Below, piece after piece: positions 43,963 through 54,334 of a DNA stretch of 64,000 nucleotides; positions within the stretch are counted from its first letter, which is position 1; every line of letters starts with the position of its first letter. The notes under the pieces were generated by a model, which made no database searches, was not told the origin of the DNA, and saw only the letters and a program-made list of their open reading frames with translations. Source of the stretch: Bacteriovoracaceae bacterium (GTDB lineage Bacteria > Bdellovibrionota > UBA1018); assembly GCA_947447665.1 (NCBI GenBank), contig CANFJX010000005.1, forward strand, positions 62,001 through 126,000, given 5' to 3'. The position numbers and the translations under genes are program-made.

Positions 43963-45092
43963 TAATCGACAGAGTGACCGGCAGTCATGCCCTGAACGTA
44001 GCGATAAAGATCCCGTAACTCGCTTGAGCTATACTGCCCAAATCCTGGCATTAAGTTCCCAGGTAATCCCTGAATCACCCATCGGTTGAAGGCTTCTTGA
44101 GACTTCATGCCCTCGCTCCCCGCATTCAATGCACGCACGATAACTGAGCCTCTCAGAATACTAATTCCGCCCTCACCCTTCGAGTTGTGGCATTCCACGC
44201 AGCTCTCAGAATAGATCTGAGCAGCTCGCGACTCGGGCGCCCCCCGCTCTAACCAACGAGCTTCATGAGGAGCGTAGAGATGAGGGTTCCGCTCGCTTTC
44301 CACCGGTTTCACTTCCATCTGATCCAACGCGAACTCTACTGGAATTGTAGCAACGACCGCCTCAGACCCACCACCTGCTTGATTAGGATTGACCCCCGCC
44401 TTCTTGAAGTCTTCGGGTGTATCAGCGAGTGCTGCCGTCGGCCCCAATGAGACCACATAGTGACTCAGCGCCCATCGGTCGTCCGCAGGCAACGAAGCGT
44501 AAGAAGCCATCGCAGAGGGAGCAAGCCCTTCCTTTAAAGTTTTAAAAACCAAAGTCGGCTTTCTGCCGTTCTTCCAACCTTGATCCGAGTGAAAATTACG
44601 AGGAGCCGGAACGAGGGCAGCTGCAGCTGGACCATTACCCTGCCCATCCACACCGTGGCAAGCCACACACTGTACTGAGAAAATCTCTTTTCCCTTAGCC
44701 ACCAGTTCAGGGGTTGAAATCCATGGTTGTGCCAATTTAGAGCCGCTCTGCGATGCGGTCATCAACTTCGGATCTACGACAACCTTTCCTCGAAAGAATA
44801 AATCCATCGACGTCAACACGAAGAAAATCGCGAGAAATACGAACGAGGTCGCGAAAATCACGCTATTTTCTTTTCGGTCGTTATAGAGGTTCATAAAGAA
44901 CAGAGCCACCAAGGTCGCCTTAGTGGTTGCCACCGCCATAGCCACTACGAAATTCAGCCGACCAAGATCAACCCCTGCGATCCAAACGGTGACGAAGGTC
45001 AGGAACAAGAGAGTTCCTCCAATCATCAACGCGGTTCGAGTTGGAAGAATGTGATGGTGATGATGCTTTTGTTTTTCCGAATGAGATTCCAT
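43962..45092 (-). CDS. Cytochrome oxidase subunit IV-like domain fused to two cytochrome c domains
   Basis: Residues 1-110 have three membrane helices and a His-rich N-terminus (KQKHHHHHILPTR), similar to the prokaryotic subunit IV/CtaF of caa3 oxidase. The remainder carries two heme c sites: CVACH near residue 145 and CVECH near 300. It is in the ctaC-ctaD-ctaE operon directly after ctaE (3 nt). It likely feeds electrons to CuA or docks onto alternative complex III. A fusion of subunit IV with a diheme domain is unusual. Confidence 0.82.
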   Translation of the reverse strand: MESHSEKQKHHHHHILPTRTALMIGGTLLFLTFVTVWIAGVDLGRLNFVVAMAVATTKATLVALFFMNLYNDRKENSVIFATSFVFLAIFFVLTSMDLFFRGKVVVDPKLMTASQSGSKLAQPWISTPELVAKGKEIFSVQCVACHGVDGQGNGPAAAALVPAPRNFHSDQGWKNGRKPTLVFKTLKEGLAPSAMASYASLPADDRWALSHYVVSLGPTAALADTPEDFKKAGVNPNQAGGGSEAVVATIPVEFALDQMEVKPVESERNPHLYAPHEARWLERGAPESRAAQIYSESCVECHNSKGEGGISILRGSVIVRALNAGSEGMKSQEAFNRWVIQGLPGNLMPGFGQYSSSELRDLYRYVQGMTAGHSVD

Positions 45093-45095
45093 AAA

Positions 45096-45746
45096 TTAAC
45101 CCACCAAGTAGAGAAGCGGAAATAAATAAATCCAAACCAAATCAACGAAGTGCCAGTAAAATCCAACCAATTCTACGGGAGTGTAGAAATTTGGACCGAA
45201 CTCGCCTCGAATCGTCCGACGAAGAACCCACGCAATCACGCCCATCCCAATCAAGACGTGAATCCCATGAAGCCCGGTCATCATAAAGTAGAGGGAGAAG
45301 AATAGTGCAGACTTTGGGTCTTTGAGTTCTTCATTCGTGAAATTTGCCCCTGGCAGGAGTCCGTGATGAAATTTCGCAGAGTACTCAAAATACTTCACCA
45401 CGAGAAAGCAGCAGGCAAAAAGAAATGTCATGACTAAATAAACAATTGCCCGATCTCGCTGACCCTTTTGAGTAGAGCTCACCGCCAAAGCCATCGTGAG
45501 ACTACTGGTAATCAGGACAACCGTGTTAATCGCTCCCATTTTCACGGCAAGAAGCTTGTGGGCTTCATGGACCATCTCCGGATAGAGGCCTTTCAAGATG
45601 CCATAGGCGACAAAGAGTCCGCCAAACATCAACACTTCGGTCACTAGAAAGATCCACATCCCCTGCTTAGACGCCTCAAATTCATCATCAGCACTGGCGA
45701 AGTGGTGAGCGTGATGATGCTTTAATGCAGTTTCTCCGTTCGACAT
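45096..45746 (-). CDS. ctaE: Cytochrome c oxidase subunit III
   Basis: 216 aa, five membrane helices, with the family motifs GLHGIHVLIGMGVI and FYWHFVDLVWIYLFPLLYL. Length fits the shorter subunit III of bacterial caa3 oxidases. Shine-Dalgarno AAGGAGAC before the ATG. Confidence 0.95.
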   Translation of the reverse strand: MSNGETALKHHHAHHFASADDEFEASKQGMWIFLVTEVLMFGGLFVAYGILKGLYPEMVHEAHKLLAVKMGAINTVVLITSSLTMALAVSSTQKGQRDRAIVYLVMTFLFACCFLVVKYFEYSAKFHHGLLPGANFTNEELKDPKSALFFSLYFMMTGLHGIHVLIGMGVIAWVLRRTIRGEFGPNFYTPVELVGFYWHFVDLVWIYLFPLLYLVG

Positions 45747-45760
45747 GATGTCTCCTTAAA

Positions 45761-47389
45761 TTAAGAATTGCCCTGCATGGTAATGTTCTCCGGCAAGTAT
45801 TCATAAGGCCAAGAGGTCACCACTGGAGTTTCAATAAAGTTTTCATGCGGAGGAGGAGAAGGCGTCTGCCACTCCAAAGTCAACGCATTCCAAGGATTTG
45901 GGCCTGCCTTTTTTCCGTAGCGCATGCCCTGGTAAAAGTAGTAGGCCGCATAAAAGAAACCTAAACCAATAAACCAAGAACCCACCGTAGACATCCGATT
46001 TAAAAAAGTGAATTCAGGCAAATAGGTCCAGTAGCGGCGGGGCATTCCTTGAGCTCCAAGAACAAACTGAGGAAGAAACGTCACGTTGAAGCCGATCAAA
46101 ATTAGCCAAAACGAAATTTGTGCCGGTCTTTCCGGATACATTCTCCCTGTCATTTTTGGGAACCAGTAATGAAGCCCAGCCATGAGAGCCATCAGCGTGC
46201 CGCCGACCATCACGTAATGGAAGTGAGCCACGACGAAATAAGTTTGGGTCAAATGGACGTCAATTGCTAGCGTCGCCAAGAACACGCCCGTGAGCCCACC
46301 AATCGTAAACAACTCCAAGAAGCCAAACACATAAAGCATTGGGGCATAGAAGTGAATGGACCCCTTATACATGGTCCCCACCCAACTGAACACTTTGACT
46401 CCAGTCGGTACAGCTACAAACATGGTCAGGAGCGAAAACACGAAATTTGCCAGCTCCGACTGACCACTCACAAACATGTGGTGACCCCAGACGATAAAAG
46501 CAATGAGGGCAATCCCAAAGGAAGAGTAAGCAATTGCCTTATATCCAAACATCGGCTTTCTGCAAAAAACGGGAATCACCTCTGAAATGATCCCCATTGC
46601 GGGAAGAATCATAATGTAAACCGCAGGGTGAGAATAAAACCAGAAAAAGTGCTGAAACAAGATCGGATCCCCACCTAATTTAGGGTCAAAGATCCCAATA
46701 TGGAAAAGTCTTTCCATGATCAAAAGCAGTAATGTAATTGCGAGAACCGGGGTCGCCAGTACTTGAATAATGCTTGTTGCGTAGAGAGCCCAGCAAAACA
46801 ATGGAAGCCGCGACCACGATAGACCAGGCGCTCGGAGCTTGTGAATCGTTACAATAAAGTTTAGTCCGGTCAGAATGGATGAAAACCCGGCAATAAAGGC
46901 CCCGGTCAAAACCAAAATTACGGTCGTATTGGTCCGGATCGAATAAGGAGTGTAGAAAGTCCAGCCCGTATCAGCTCCGCGTAAGAACAACGCGGCCACC
47001 GCAAAAGTCGCTCCGATCATAAAAATGTAATAGGACAGTAAATTAAGTCTCGGAAAAGCGACATCCTTTGCACCCAAGATGATCGGCAAAATAAAATTAC
47101 CGAGTGCGGCAGGAATCGAAGGGATAATGACCAGGAAGACCATGATCGCACCATGGTAAGTAAAAAACCGGTTGTACGCGTTGGCATCCACGATCTGCAC
47201 GCCACTCTTGTAGAGCTCGAGGCGAATCAGAAGAGCAAAAACCCCTCCTACCAAGAAAAAGCTCAACACACTAAAAAGGTACATGACCCCAATTCTTTTA
47301 TGATCCAAGGTCGTCAACCAAGACATCAACCCCTTGGAGTGGTTGAGGTAATTATCTCCTGTGTGCGCTACTGCTGATTGATGAGCCAT
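45761..47389 (-). CDS. ctaD: Cytochrome c oxidase subunit I (A2-type)
   Basis: Catalytic subunit binding heme a, heme a3 and CuB. His ligands are visible in [32 protein letters not shown] and [11 protein letters not shown]. The YSHPAVY motif, in place of the common HPEVY, identifies an A2-type oxidase, where Tyr-Ser replaces the Glu of the D channel, as in Rhodothermus. Shine-Dalgarno GAGAGGAAAA before the ATG. 542 aa is normal. Confidence 0.96.
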   Translation of the reverse strand: MAHQSAVAHTGDNYLNHSKGLMSWLTTLDHKRIGVMYLFSVLSFFLVGGVFALLIRLELYKSGVQIVDANAYNRFFTYHGAIMVFLVIIPSIPAALGNFILPIILGAKDVAFPRLNLLSYYIFMIGATFAVAALFLRGADTGWTFYTPYSIRTNTTVILVLTGAFIAGFSSILTGLNFIVTIHKLRAPGLSWSRLPLFCWALYATSIIQVLATPVLAITLLLLIMERLFHIGIFDPKLGGDPILFQHFFWFYSHPAVYIMILPAMGIISEVIPVFCRKPMFGYKAIAYSSFGIALIAFIVWGHHMFVSGQSELANFVFSLLTMFVAVPTGVKVFSWVGTMYKGSIHFYAPMLYVFGFLELFTIGGLTGVFLATLAIDVHLTQTYFVVAHFHYVMVGGTLMALMAGLHYWFPKMTGRMYPERPAQISFWLILIGFNVTFLPQFVLGAQGMPRRYWTYLPEFTFLNRMSTVGSWFIGLGFFYAAYYFYQGMRYGKKAGPNPWNALTLEWQTPSPPPHENFIETPVVTSWPYEYLPENITMQGNS

Positions 47390-47402
47390 ACTTTTCCTCT
47401 CA

Positions 47403-48401
47403 CTATTTCAAACTCTTAATGTAAGCGATTAGGGCATTCATCTCTGTCTCAGAGATCAGGCCCTTAAACGTGGGCATGACTGGATTGAAGCCTTTCACTG
47501 TGTTGGATTGCGGGTTTTCAATGTGATTGCGAATATAATTTTCATCGGCAATCACCTTTCTCCCATCAGCAAGCTCAACTTGGGTTCCAAAAAGACCTTT
47601 ATGGCTAGGTCCGACTTTCAACGTACCATCGACCGAGTGGCAAGCGACGCACCCTTTCTTTTCGTAAACAGCTTTGCCTTGATCTACTAAGGTGAGCTGA
47701 GCCGCAGCCACTTTCCCAAGAGGAGCTTCTGATGCGCCCTCTAAGCCGATTTCAGGCACTTCTCCAATGGGTCGATTTAAAGTCCAGGCTTTCCATTGGG
47801 CTTCATCTAGAACGACTACCTTAGCCAACATGCCTGAATGGGACGTGCCGCAGTATTCGGTACAGAAAACCTGATGTTTTCCTGGCACGGTTGCCGTGAA
47901 CCAAAGACTGCTATACATGCCAGGAACCACGTCCTGTTTGATTCTAAAATTAGGAATAAAAAATCCGTGCAAAACGTCTTCGGAGGTCATGACCAACTTA
48001 ACAGGACGATTAACAGGAACATATACCTCGTTCACCGTAGTCCGACCGTCATCATACTGAAATGTCCAAAGCCACTGCTTCCCAATCACTCGGACTTCAT
48101 AGGAATCTGCTGGCGCCTGGGTCATCGTATGATAAATCGAGTAACCCCACCCAAAGATAATCATTAGCAGCAGAGTTGGAACTGCAATCCAAACTGCTTC
48201 AAGCAGGTGACTTCCTGTGATGTAACTGGTCTTTTTCTGAGGCCGATGCCGATAGGTAATGGCAAAATAGAGCATCGCCCCCACTACCAACAAGAAAAAG
48301 AAGGCACTCAGTCCCATCAAAAAATCGTACAAACTATCCCAACGCGCGGCAACTACCGTACCCTGGATAGGAACACTGCTTGCTAAAGCCTGGTTAAACA
48401 T
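47403..48401 (-). CDS. ctaC: Cytochrome c oxidase subunit II with C-terminal cytochrome c (caa3-type)
   Basis: Two membrane helices near the N-terminus, then the CuA site ([14 protein letters not shown]), and a cytochrome c domain (CVACHSVDG) at the C-terminus. The cytochrome domain marks caa3-type oxidases, which can accept electrons directly. I start at ATG 48401 (GGAG 12 nt upstream), since the ORF track start lies inside the SCO gene. It overlaps the SCO gene end by 19 bases. Confidence 0.94.
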   Translation of the reverse strand: MFNQALASSVPIQGTVVAARWDSLYDFLMGLSAFFFLLVVGAMLYFAITYRHRPQKKTSYITGSHLLEAVWIAVPTLLLMIIFGWGYSIYHTMTQAPADSYEVRVIGKQWLWTFQYDDGRTTVNEVYVPVNRPVKLVMTSEDVLHGFFIPNFRIKQDVVPGMYSSLWFTATVPGKHQVFCTEYCGTSHSGMLAKVVVLDEAQWKAWTLNRPIGEVPEIGLEGASEAPLGKVAAAQLTLVDQGKAVYEKKGCVACHSVDGTLKVGPSHKGLFGTQVELADGRKVIADENYIRNHIENPQSNTVKGFNPVMPTFKGLISETEMNALIAYIKSLK

Positions 48402-49276
48402 TCGGTTGAGGCTCCTTTTCTCTGTCTGCGCCAAAAAATCGCTAAATAGCCACCAAAAGCTAGAACAGTGAGACAAGCGCTAAGCTGCATCAAGCTGTTC
48501 AAGTAAACTGAATACTTTCTGGTTTTCGGATCATACCTATAGCAAAACAAAAGCAAACGATCTACTACCGTTCCAATTTTTCCACTCGATGCCTCAAGGA
48601 GGGCCATCCGAAGGTCAGATTTTCGAAACTCAATCCCGTAGAGATACCGGGAGATCACTCCAGATGGGGTCAAAACGGGAATCACAGCACTGTGAGCGTA
48701 TTGTTTTTCCTCAGGCACATACTTGTAACCAAAACCCACAGCTGCAGCTAATTTTTTGACTTGGTCTTCAGATCCGGTAAGAAAATGCCAGCCGTTTTGG
48801 GCTGAACTTCGACCATAAGCACGAAGGTAGCCCTCTTTTTTCCTCCGAGCCAAGTCAAATGTTTCAGTTGGATCAATACTCACCGAAACAATTTCAAACT
48901 TTTCGCCCGCACTCCAATCCAAGTTTTTTAACGAGGTCACCAGACCATTCAACATAAAGTTGCAAAGGTTCGGACATTGGTAGTAGACGAGGGTCAAAAG
49001 GACGGGTTTACCTTTTCCAAAAAACTGAGAGAGGCGGACTGGATGCCCGTCCTCGTCTGTGAGACTATAGTCGTCCGGACCAACTTGAGCCCCGAGGTGC
49101 TCGATCACGCCGGACTCTTTCAGCTCATCAGGGAGCGGACCAGCATAAGAAGTCCCAGGGCTGCCATAGCTGAGAGAAACCAGGGCGGCGCCCACGAGAA
49201 AAAGAAGCCTTCGAATTCCTCTTTCTCCCCTCTTCCCCGGATCCACTAAAATTTGAGGTAGATGGTAATTGGTCAA
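48383..49276 (-). CDS. SCO1/SenC-family copper chaperone for CuA
   Basis: The thioredoxin-like fold with the copper motif CPNLC (LTLVYYQCPNLCNF) and later His (EEKQYAHSAVIPV) fits SCO1. It probably loads CuA of the downstream ctaC. There are membrane helices at both ends (about 24-40 and 265-285); the N-terminal one may be the signal/anchor. The start is a TTG in the ORF track; other starts such as a GTG at about residue 29 would keep the hydrophobic segment. First gene of the oxidase cluster. Confidence 0.88.
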   Translation of the reverse strand: MTNYHLPQILVDPGKRGERGIRRLLFLVGAALVSLSYGSPGTSYAGPLPDELKESGVIEHLGAQVGPDDYSLTDEDGHPVRLSQFFGKGKPVLLTLVYYQCPNLCNFMLNGLVTSLKNLDWSAGEKFEIVSVSIDPTETFDLARRKKEGYLRAYGRSSAQNGWHFLTGSEDQVKKLAAAVGFGYKYVPEEKQYAHSAVIPVLTPSGVISRYLYGIEFRKSDLRMALLEASSGKIGTVVDRLLLFCYRYDPKTRKYSVYLNSLMQLSACLTVLAFGGYLAIFWRRQRKGASTECLTRL

Positions 49277-49357
49277 AGTGCTCTAGTTATAGATTTAGCT
49301 CGGAACCAAGTCAAGATTAAGCTCGAACCCTTCTGCATTCAGTGCTAAAAGACAAGC

Positions 49358-49987
49358 ATGCGAAAAGCTTCATGGTTCCTTGTTGGTTTCATTTACTTCG
49401 TTTTGATTTGGCTCAACAAGCTCGAGACCAGTTCCATGACCCTTCCACCCTGGGCAAAAGAATTCAGTCTTGCAGTCATTTTCGCATCTTGGAGTGCCTC
49501 CCTCCTTTTCGCCACACACCAAACGTGGACCGACTCTCAAACGGTTGAGGCACCGAAATTGAAGCGCCTGGCGGCCTCTGGCCTCGCCGCTTTACTCATT
49601 CAGTACCTTCTTGGCGCTATTTCCAGAAATTATCACGCAGGTCTTGCATGTCCGAACTTCCCCTCTTGTGCTGAGGGGGTTTTTCCCTTCAGCTTTGAAA
49701 GCACCCTAGCGTTTGCTCATCGATGGTGGGGGGTCCTCATGCTAGGACTTTTCATTCATTTTTCTATCGCAGCTCTCAAGTCAGCTCCTGAACTGTTTAG
49801 ATCAGCCAGAAGAGCTTCAGGTCTCGCCGTAGCTCAGGTTTTTCTTGGAGTAGGGGTCGTAATGACTCAGCTTCACCCTGACTCCCGCCTATGCCACGTG
49901 GCCATAGGTTACGCGCTCTGGGGGATCACACTTTACATCCTCGCTCGAACGGGTGGATTCCGCCAGATCCTCGCTCGACCGATCTAA
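49358..49987 (+). CDS. ctaA: Short heme A synthase (CtaA/COX15-like)
   Basis: 209 aa with about six membrane helices. The conserved NYHAGLACPNFPSC, AHRWWGVL (His ligand) and LCHVAIGYALWG regions match COX15/CtaA. Most family members have eight helices and about 300 aa, so the first pair appears missing; it could be a distinct short clade. Together with ctaB it supplies heme A. ctaB starts 3 nt after its stop. Divergent from SCO. Confidence 0.82.
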   Translation: MRKASWFLVGFIYFVLIWLNKLETSSMTLPPWAKEFSLAVIFASWSASLLFATHQTWTDSQTVEAPKLKRLAASGLAALLIQYLLGAISRNYHAGLACPNFPSCAEGVFPFSFESTLAFAHRWWGVLMLGLFIHFSIAALKSAPELFRSARRASGLAVAQVFLGVGVVMTQLHPDSRLCHVAIGYALWGITLYILARTGGFRQILARPI

Positions 49988-49990
49988 ACC

Positions 49991-50881
49991 ATGCTTACTT
50001 TAGAATCCATTAAAACTTGGAGAGAACTTTCTAAATCTGGAATCGTAGCGCTTGTCCTCATTAGCGTTCTTGCAGGCTATCTCATCGGTCAACCCTCTGA
50101 GCTCTCCCTAAGCTGGCTCAGACTAGGGAGCACCCTCATGGGAATCCTTCTCCTCGCCTCTGGTTCTTCTGCTCTCAACCAGTGGCAAGAGTCCGAAATC
50201 GATGCCTTGATGCCTAGAACTGCAGGTAGGCCTATTCCATCCGGAAAGCTGAGCCCCAAAAAAGTGATGACCTTTGTCCTGACCTGCTTAAGCTCGGGTC
50301 TGGTGATTCTCCTCTGGCTATCCCCAACACTCTTTCTCTTGGGAATGGCGGCCATTTTTTCCTATAATGGACTTTATACGCTGTGGTGGAAAAAACACTG
50401 GGCCTACGCCGCCGTCCCGGGAGCAATTCCGGGCGCAATTCCAATCCTCATGGGGCACACTGCGGCCTGCGGTAAGGTCCTCACGCCCTCCGGTCTTTAT
50501 ATTTTCTTTATCTTGTTCTTTTGGCAAATGCCCCACTTCTGGGCCCTCGCGCTCCGCTATCAAAAAGACTACCAACAGGGAGGGTTTCCAACCCTTCCAG
50601 TCATTCATGGGCTCGGAGTCACTCTGCGGCAAATCACTGCTTGGTCTCTGGCCTATATCGGACTAGCCCTCATTGCTCCCTTATTTATGAAGGTGGGCTG
50701 GATCTACCTCGTCCCAACCATCGCAGTCAGCGCCAAGGTGATCCTGGAGCTATTCCGGTATTCACAGAAACCCGAGGGCAATCAATGGCTTCCTTTTTTT
50801 CTCTGGGTCAACTTTAGCCTGATCATTTATCTTGCGGCCGCGTGTATCGACCTGTGGAGCTACTACCTCCCGATGCGGTGA
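49991..50881 (+). CDS. ctaB: Heme O synthase (protoheme IX farnesyltransferase)
   Basis: UbiA-type prenyltransferase adding a farnesyl tail to heme B. It has the Asp-rich Mg site (NQWQESEIDALMPRTAGRPI) and a second conserved segment (YQKDYQQGGFPTLPVI). About eight membrane helices. Follows ctaA, a typical pair, and makes heme O, the precursor of the heme A used by CtaD. Confidence 0.94.
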   Translation: MLTLESIKTWRELSKSGIVALVLISVLAGYLIGQPSELSLSWLRLGSTLMGILLLASGSSALNQWQESEIDALMPRTAGRPIPSGKLSPKKVMTFVLTCLSSGLVILLWLSPTLFLLGMAAIFSYNGLYTLWWKKHWAYAAVPGAIPGAIPILMGHTAACGKVLTPSGLYIFFILFFWQMPHFWALALRYQKDYQQGGFPTLPVIHGLGVTLRQITAWSLAYIGLALIAPLFMKVGWIYLVPTIAVSAKVILELFRYSQKPEGNQWLPFFLWVNFSLIIYLAAACIDLWSYYLPMR

Positions 50882-50940
50882 GTTAAACTCCCAGTTATTT
50901 AAAAAGTGGAATTTCAATTAAAATAAAATAGAATCGGAAG

Positions 50941-51975
50941 ATGGGTTTAGCTCAAACACTTAAACGACTCCGACCTTGCCTCGCGGCCTGCTGGGTTGTC
51001 AGTCCGCTTCTGATAACCTACCCTGCCTCGGCCGCAAGTCAGACCCTGTGGGTTCCTGGAATTACCAATTCTGAAACCGTCCAACTGCGAAGCACCCCAG
51101 ATGCGAAAATCCGCCCCATTGGGAATGCCCGAGGAAAAAGCCGAGTCTGGGTGACTCAGCAATCGAAGAATGGTTTCCGCGCCGTTTATCTTAAAAGTCC
51201 GGTTCAAGGTAAATCCTTTGCATGGATCCCCGAATCATCAGTCACACTCGGGCCCGGAACCCCTCTAACCCCCCCTCTAAAGTTACCCCGAACTCTAGCC
51301 TCAACGCAGTCGGTTTTGGAGACACCTCAAGATGCCACCCCACCTTACACCGGACAAAGACTTCATCTCGATTTGACAGCGGGACCGAGTGGCCAAATCT
51401 TCTACTCCGTTTCACCTAACCGGGTCGGAGACCGGACTTCAGCAATCAACGGCTATGGCGTCTTTTTCATCCCGCAGGCATCCTACCTGCTAGGCAAAAA
51501 CCCCCAAATCTCGGGGATAGAACTTGCCGTGAACGCACCCATCACTTACATTTTTCCTGCTCCGAACTATAATTCACCCATCCTCTGGTCAGTGAATTTT
51601 GCAGCATCATATAAAACACAAAGTCCTTTTTCGCCCATCCTATTGATAGGAACCCAAGCACTCCCACTCCCCTATGTCTCACAAACCCTCTCCACCCAAA
51701 TAATTTGGCTGGGAGGTGGAGTGCGAACTCAATTCTCTCTCTTCAAACGAGCCCTCGATCTGTCGGTGATCGGCGCCTACAGCCTCAACGCTACCTCAAC
51801 TCCGAGCGGAACGTCCCTCCATTACCAGAGTCCTGGCTGGAAGGGCTCAGCGCAGCTCAGCGCCCAAATCATCTCGCGACTGTTTTTGGGAGTGAACGCT
51901 GACTACCTCATGTTGAAGGGCGCACTCAAACTGAGCGGATACACCGTATCAGGAGGCCTCTCCTACCGCTTTTAA
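50941..51975 (+). CDS. Predicted outer-membrane beta-barrel protein with N-terminal SH3-like domain
   Basis: Signal peptide (ending PASAA), then about 65 residues resembling a bacterial SH3-like domain (TVQLRSTPDAKIRPIGNARG), a Pro-rich linker, and alternating beta-strands ending in SGGLSYRF, the terminal Phe typical of outer-membrane barrels. 344 aa. No known family. Located after ctaB, convergent with the ActF gene. Function unknown; link to respiration is only positional. Confidence 0.75.
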   Translation: MGLAQTLKRLRPCLAACWVVSPLLITYPASAASQTLWVPGITNSETVQLRSTPDAKIRPIGNARGKSRVWVTQQSKNGFRAVYLKSPVQGKSFAWIPESSVTLGPGTPLTPPLKLPRTLASTQSVLETPQDATPPYTGQRLHLDLTAGPSGQIFYSVSPNRVGDRTSAINGYGVFFIPQASYLLGKNPQISGIELAVNAPITYIFPAPNYNSPILWSVNFAASYKTQSPFSPILLIGTQALPLPYVSQTLSTQIIWLGGGVRTQFSLFKRALDLSVIGAYSLNATSTPSGTSLHYQSPGWKGSAQLSAQIISRLFLGVNADYLMLKGALKLSGYTVSGGLSYRF

Positions 51976-51990
51976 GTCATTGGCGATCTA

Positions 51991-53190
51991 CTACTGGTGA
52001 TGATGAAAAACTGATTCTTCAAGCCTTGGATCACCGATTGCAACCACGTTATTCTTAGCTAAGAAGCGGAATAACAAGAGACCGAAAACCCCTAAGAATC
52101 CCAATGTGACGCCGAGCTCAGTGAAGCCAATTCTTGGACCATCCTTAAAAAACTCGGGCTGCACCATCCAGAGCACATCAATCCATTGAGCGATGAGCAT
52201 AAAACCACCGATATAACCAAGAACTCTAGGATTTCGCTTGGCATCGCGAGGCATGAGGATGAAAAACGGCACCAGAAACTTACCTACAAGCAAGAACGCA
52301 GACACAGCCATCCAGCCGTCTTGCATCCTACGGATGAAGTAGCCCGTTTCCTCTGGCAAATTGGCATACCAGATCAGCATAAACTGGGAAAAGCCGATGT
52401 AAGCCCAGAATACTGCAAAGCCGAATGTGAATTTTCCGAGATCATGAAGGTGGTTCTCATTCACCAAGCCATCGAGCTTTCCCTGAGCCTTGAGATAAAG
52501 GGTGAGCACACAAATCGCGGCAAAAGCGGAGTAAACCATTCCTGCAAAACAATAAACTCCAAACATCGTACTGAACCAATGAGGATCCAGGGACATCAAC
52601 TGATCAAAGCTCGCCATAGTGAACGAAAGAGCAAACACAATCATGAAAACAGGCGACAAAAACCGATTTTTTTCCGTGAAGCGATAGTCGCGAGTGTCAT
52701 CCTGGGCGATAGAATTCCCCACCATTTTCAGTGCGAAAAAAACCCAAAGCCCAATCGCAATCAAATTGCGCACAAGAAAAAAACCAACACTCAGGTAACC
52801 GGATTTGCCCTCGAGGACTAAATCACCTTGAACGTGTTCCAGATGGCTCCACAAATACAACTTTGGAACTCCCAGATACAGAACCAAAAAGGTAACGAAA
52901 ACAAACGGAAGATAGGCAGTTAAAGCCTCACCCAGACGGCGGATTGGAGCACTCCACATGGCCCCAGTGATCCACTGAAGGGTCGCAAAGAATAGACCGC
53001 CAAGCGCAAGACTCATGAAGTAAAAATGGTTCAACAAGAAGCTCGCCCAAGCACGTGTCGGATCTAATTTTAAACTCAAAAGGAACGTCCCAATTCCAAT
53101 TGCAACGAAGGCCAAAAGAAGGTTTTTTATTGTGCCCGAAACTTCGAAGTTCCCTGGGTTTTTAATCGTGGTAGCGTGTGCCATGGTCAC
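51991..53190 (-). CDS. actF: Alternative complex III subunit ActF
   Basis: Membrane protein with about ten helices, related to NrfD/ActC, 399 aa. In ACIII it is a quinol-site-like homologue of ActC. The listed GTG overlaps the actE stop; the ATG two codons later is an alternative. Final gene of the act cluster. Confidence 0.9.
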   Translation of the reverse strand: MTMAHATTIKNPGNFEVSGTIKNLLLAFVAIGIGTFLLSLKLDPTRAWASFLLNHFYFMSLALGGLFFATLQWITGAMWSAPIRRLGEALTAYLPFVFVTFLVLYLGVPKLYLWSHLEHVQGDLVLEGKSGYLSVGFFLVRNLIAIGLWVFFALKMVGNSIAQDDTRDYRFTEKNRFLSPVFMIVFALSFTMASFDQLMSLDPHWFSTMFGVYCFAGMVYSAFAAICVLTLYLKAQGKLDGLVNENHLHDLGKFTFGFAVFWAYIGFSQFMLIWYANLPEETGYFIRRMQDGWMAVSAFLLVGKFLVPFFILMPRDAKRNPRVLGYIGGFMLIAQWIDVLWMVQPEFFKDGPRIGFTELGVTLGFLGVFGLLLFRFLAKNNVVAIGDPRLEESVFHHHQ

Positions 53191-53762
53191 TTAGACTCCT
53201 GATTCAAAATTTTTAGATCTTCCGCGGTAGGATGCTGAGAGCGTTGAAGAACTCTCAGATAGTGAATGATCTTCCATCGGTCTGCTGGCGCAATCTGCGA
53301 AGCATAACTCGGCATGATATTCTGACCCACCGTGATCACGTGATAAATACTACCGTCTGACCAGTTTCGAACTTTATCCGACTGTAAGGACGGCGGCCGT
53401 GGGTACCTAGGCACCACCGTTCCGTCACCTAAGCCAAGGGTTCCATGACAGGTCCTACAGGTTATATTGAAAATCTTCTGTCCCTGCTCCAAAACAGCAC
53501 GAGTAGGACGAAATGGATTCTTAAGCTCGCGCCCAGCCAACTCTGCGTCATTCTTAAAAGGATAAGGCACAAAGTCTCTCGGCACAGTGCCCTGAACAGG
53601 CATTCGCATCGAACCCACTTTTTGCGCCTTCAAGGCAGGACTATAGACCATGTCCGGCATGTAAATAAAATTCGGCTTTTCATGTCTACACGCGGACATC
53701 ACGATGACTAATCCCGTGAGTACAATCAAAGGCTGAACCAAGTCGCGAAATTTATTTTGCAT
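53187..53762 (-). CDS. actE: Alternative complex III subunit ActE, monoheme cytochrome c
   Basis: Lipoprotein signal (VIVMSAC) followed by a cytochrome c with CRTCH and a likely Met ligand in GQNIMPSYAS. It carries electrons out of ACIII. I start at the internal ATG 53762, because GAGGG lies 12 nt before it; the ORF track begins 4 codons earlier inside actD. Confidence 0.9.
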   Translation of the reverse strand: MQNKFRDLVQPLIVLTGLVIVMSACRHEKPNFIYMPDMVYSPALKAQKVGSMRMPVQGTVPRDFVPYPFKNDAELAGRELKNPFRPTRAVLEQGQKIFNITCRTCHGTLGLGDGTVVPRYPRPPSLQSDKVRNWSDGSIYHVITVGQNIMPSYASQIAPADRWKIIHYLRVLQRSQHPTAEDLKILNQESK

Positions 53763-53764
53763 GA

Positions 53765-54334
53765 TCAAAACCATCCCTCGGAGTAAACACTTTTTACTTC
53801 TTTCGCGCCAATCGACTTCAAAAACTCCGCCGTCTTACCTTCGTCGAACTTTACGCCCTGATCTTCTTCTAACGCGACAGGAGCCTCAATCAGGAGTGCA
53901 AACTGGTCTCGAGTAATACGAGGATCGAAAGCCTTGCGCTTATGATTCGGCAGGCCGTTTAGCAAAAACATTGCCCCTACGGTCGCTAACCCAGCAAACA
54001 AAATGGTGCACTCGAACATAACAGGAACAAAAGCAGGCCATGAGTTCAGTGGCTTCCCGCCAACGATCAAAGGCCAATCAATGACTGACGTCCAGTACTG
54101 GAGCAAAAACCCTAAGCTACCGCCTGTCAAGCCCGCGGCAAAAGTTACCAAAGGAAGAGGGGACCTCTTGAGTCCCTGGGCTGCATCCATTCCGTGAACG
54201 GGATAAGGTGAAAAAGCGTCGAAGTGTTTGTAGCTCGAATCACGCACTTTTTCAGTGGCCCTCAGGAGCTGGTGTGGATCAGAGAAAAAGCCGATCACCC
54301 CTGCTAGATGTGGAACTTTTGACTGATTATCCAT
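53765..54334 (-). CDS. actD: Alternative complex III subunit ActD (DUF3341)
   Basis: 189 aa with two membrane helices in the middle ([40 protein letters not shown]) and an N-terminal domain typical of ActD. The ATG overlaps the end of actC by 8 bases. Confidence 0.88.
   Translation of the reverse strand: MDNQSKVPHLAGVIGFFSDPHQLLRATEKVRDSSYKHFDAFSPYPVHGMDAAQGLKRSPLPLVTFAAGLTGGSLGFLLQYWTSVIDWPLIVGGKPLNSWPAFVPVMFECTILFAGLATVGAMFLLNGLPNHKRKAFDPRITRDQFALLIEAPVALEEDQGVKFDEGKTAEFLKSIGAKEVKSVYSEGWF

Noticed and set aside
52186-52821. 211-aa plus-strand ORF
   Set aside because: It is antisense to actF, with the charged composition of a reverse-strand shadow and no recognisable domain.
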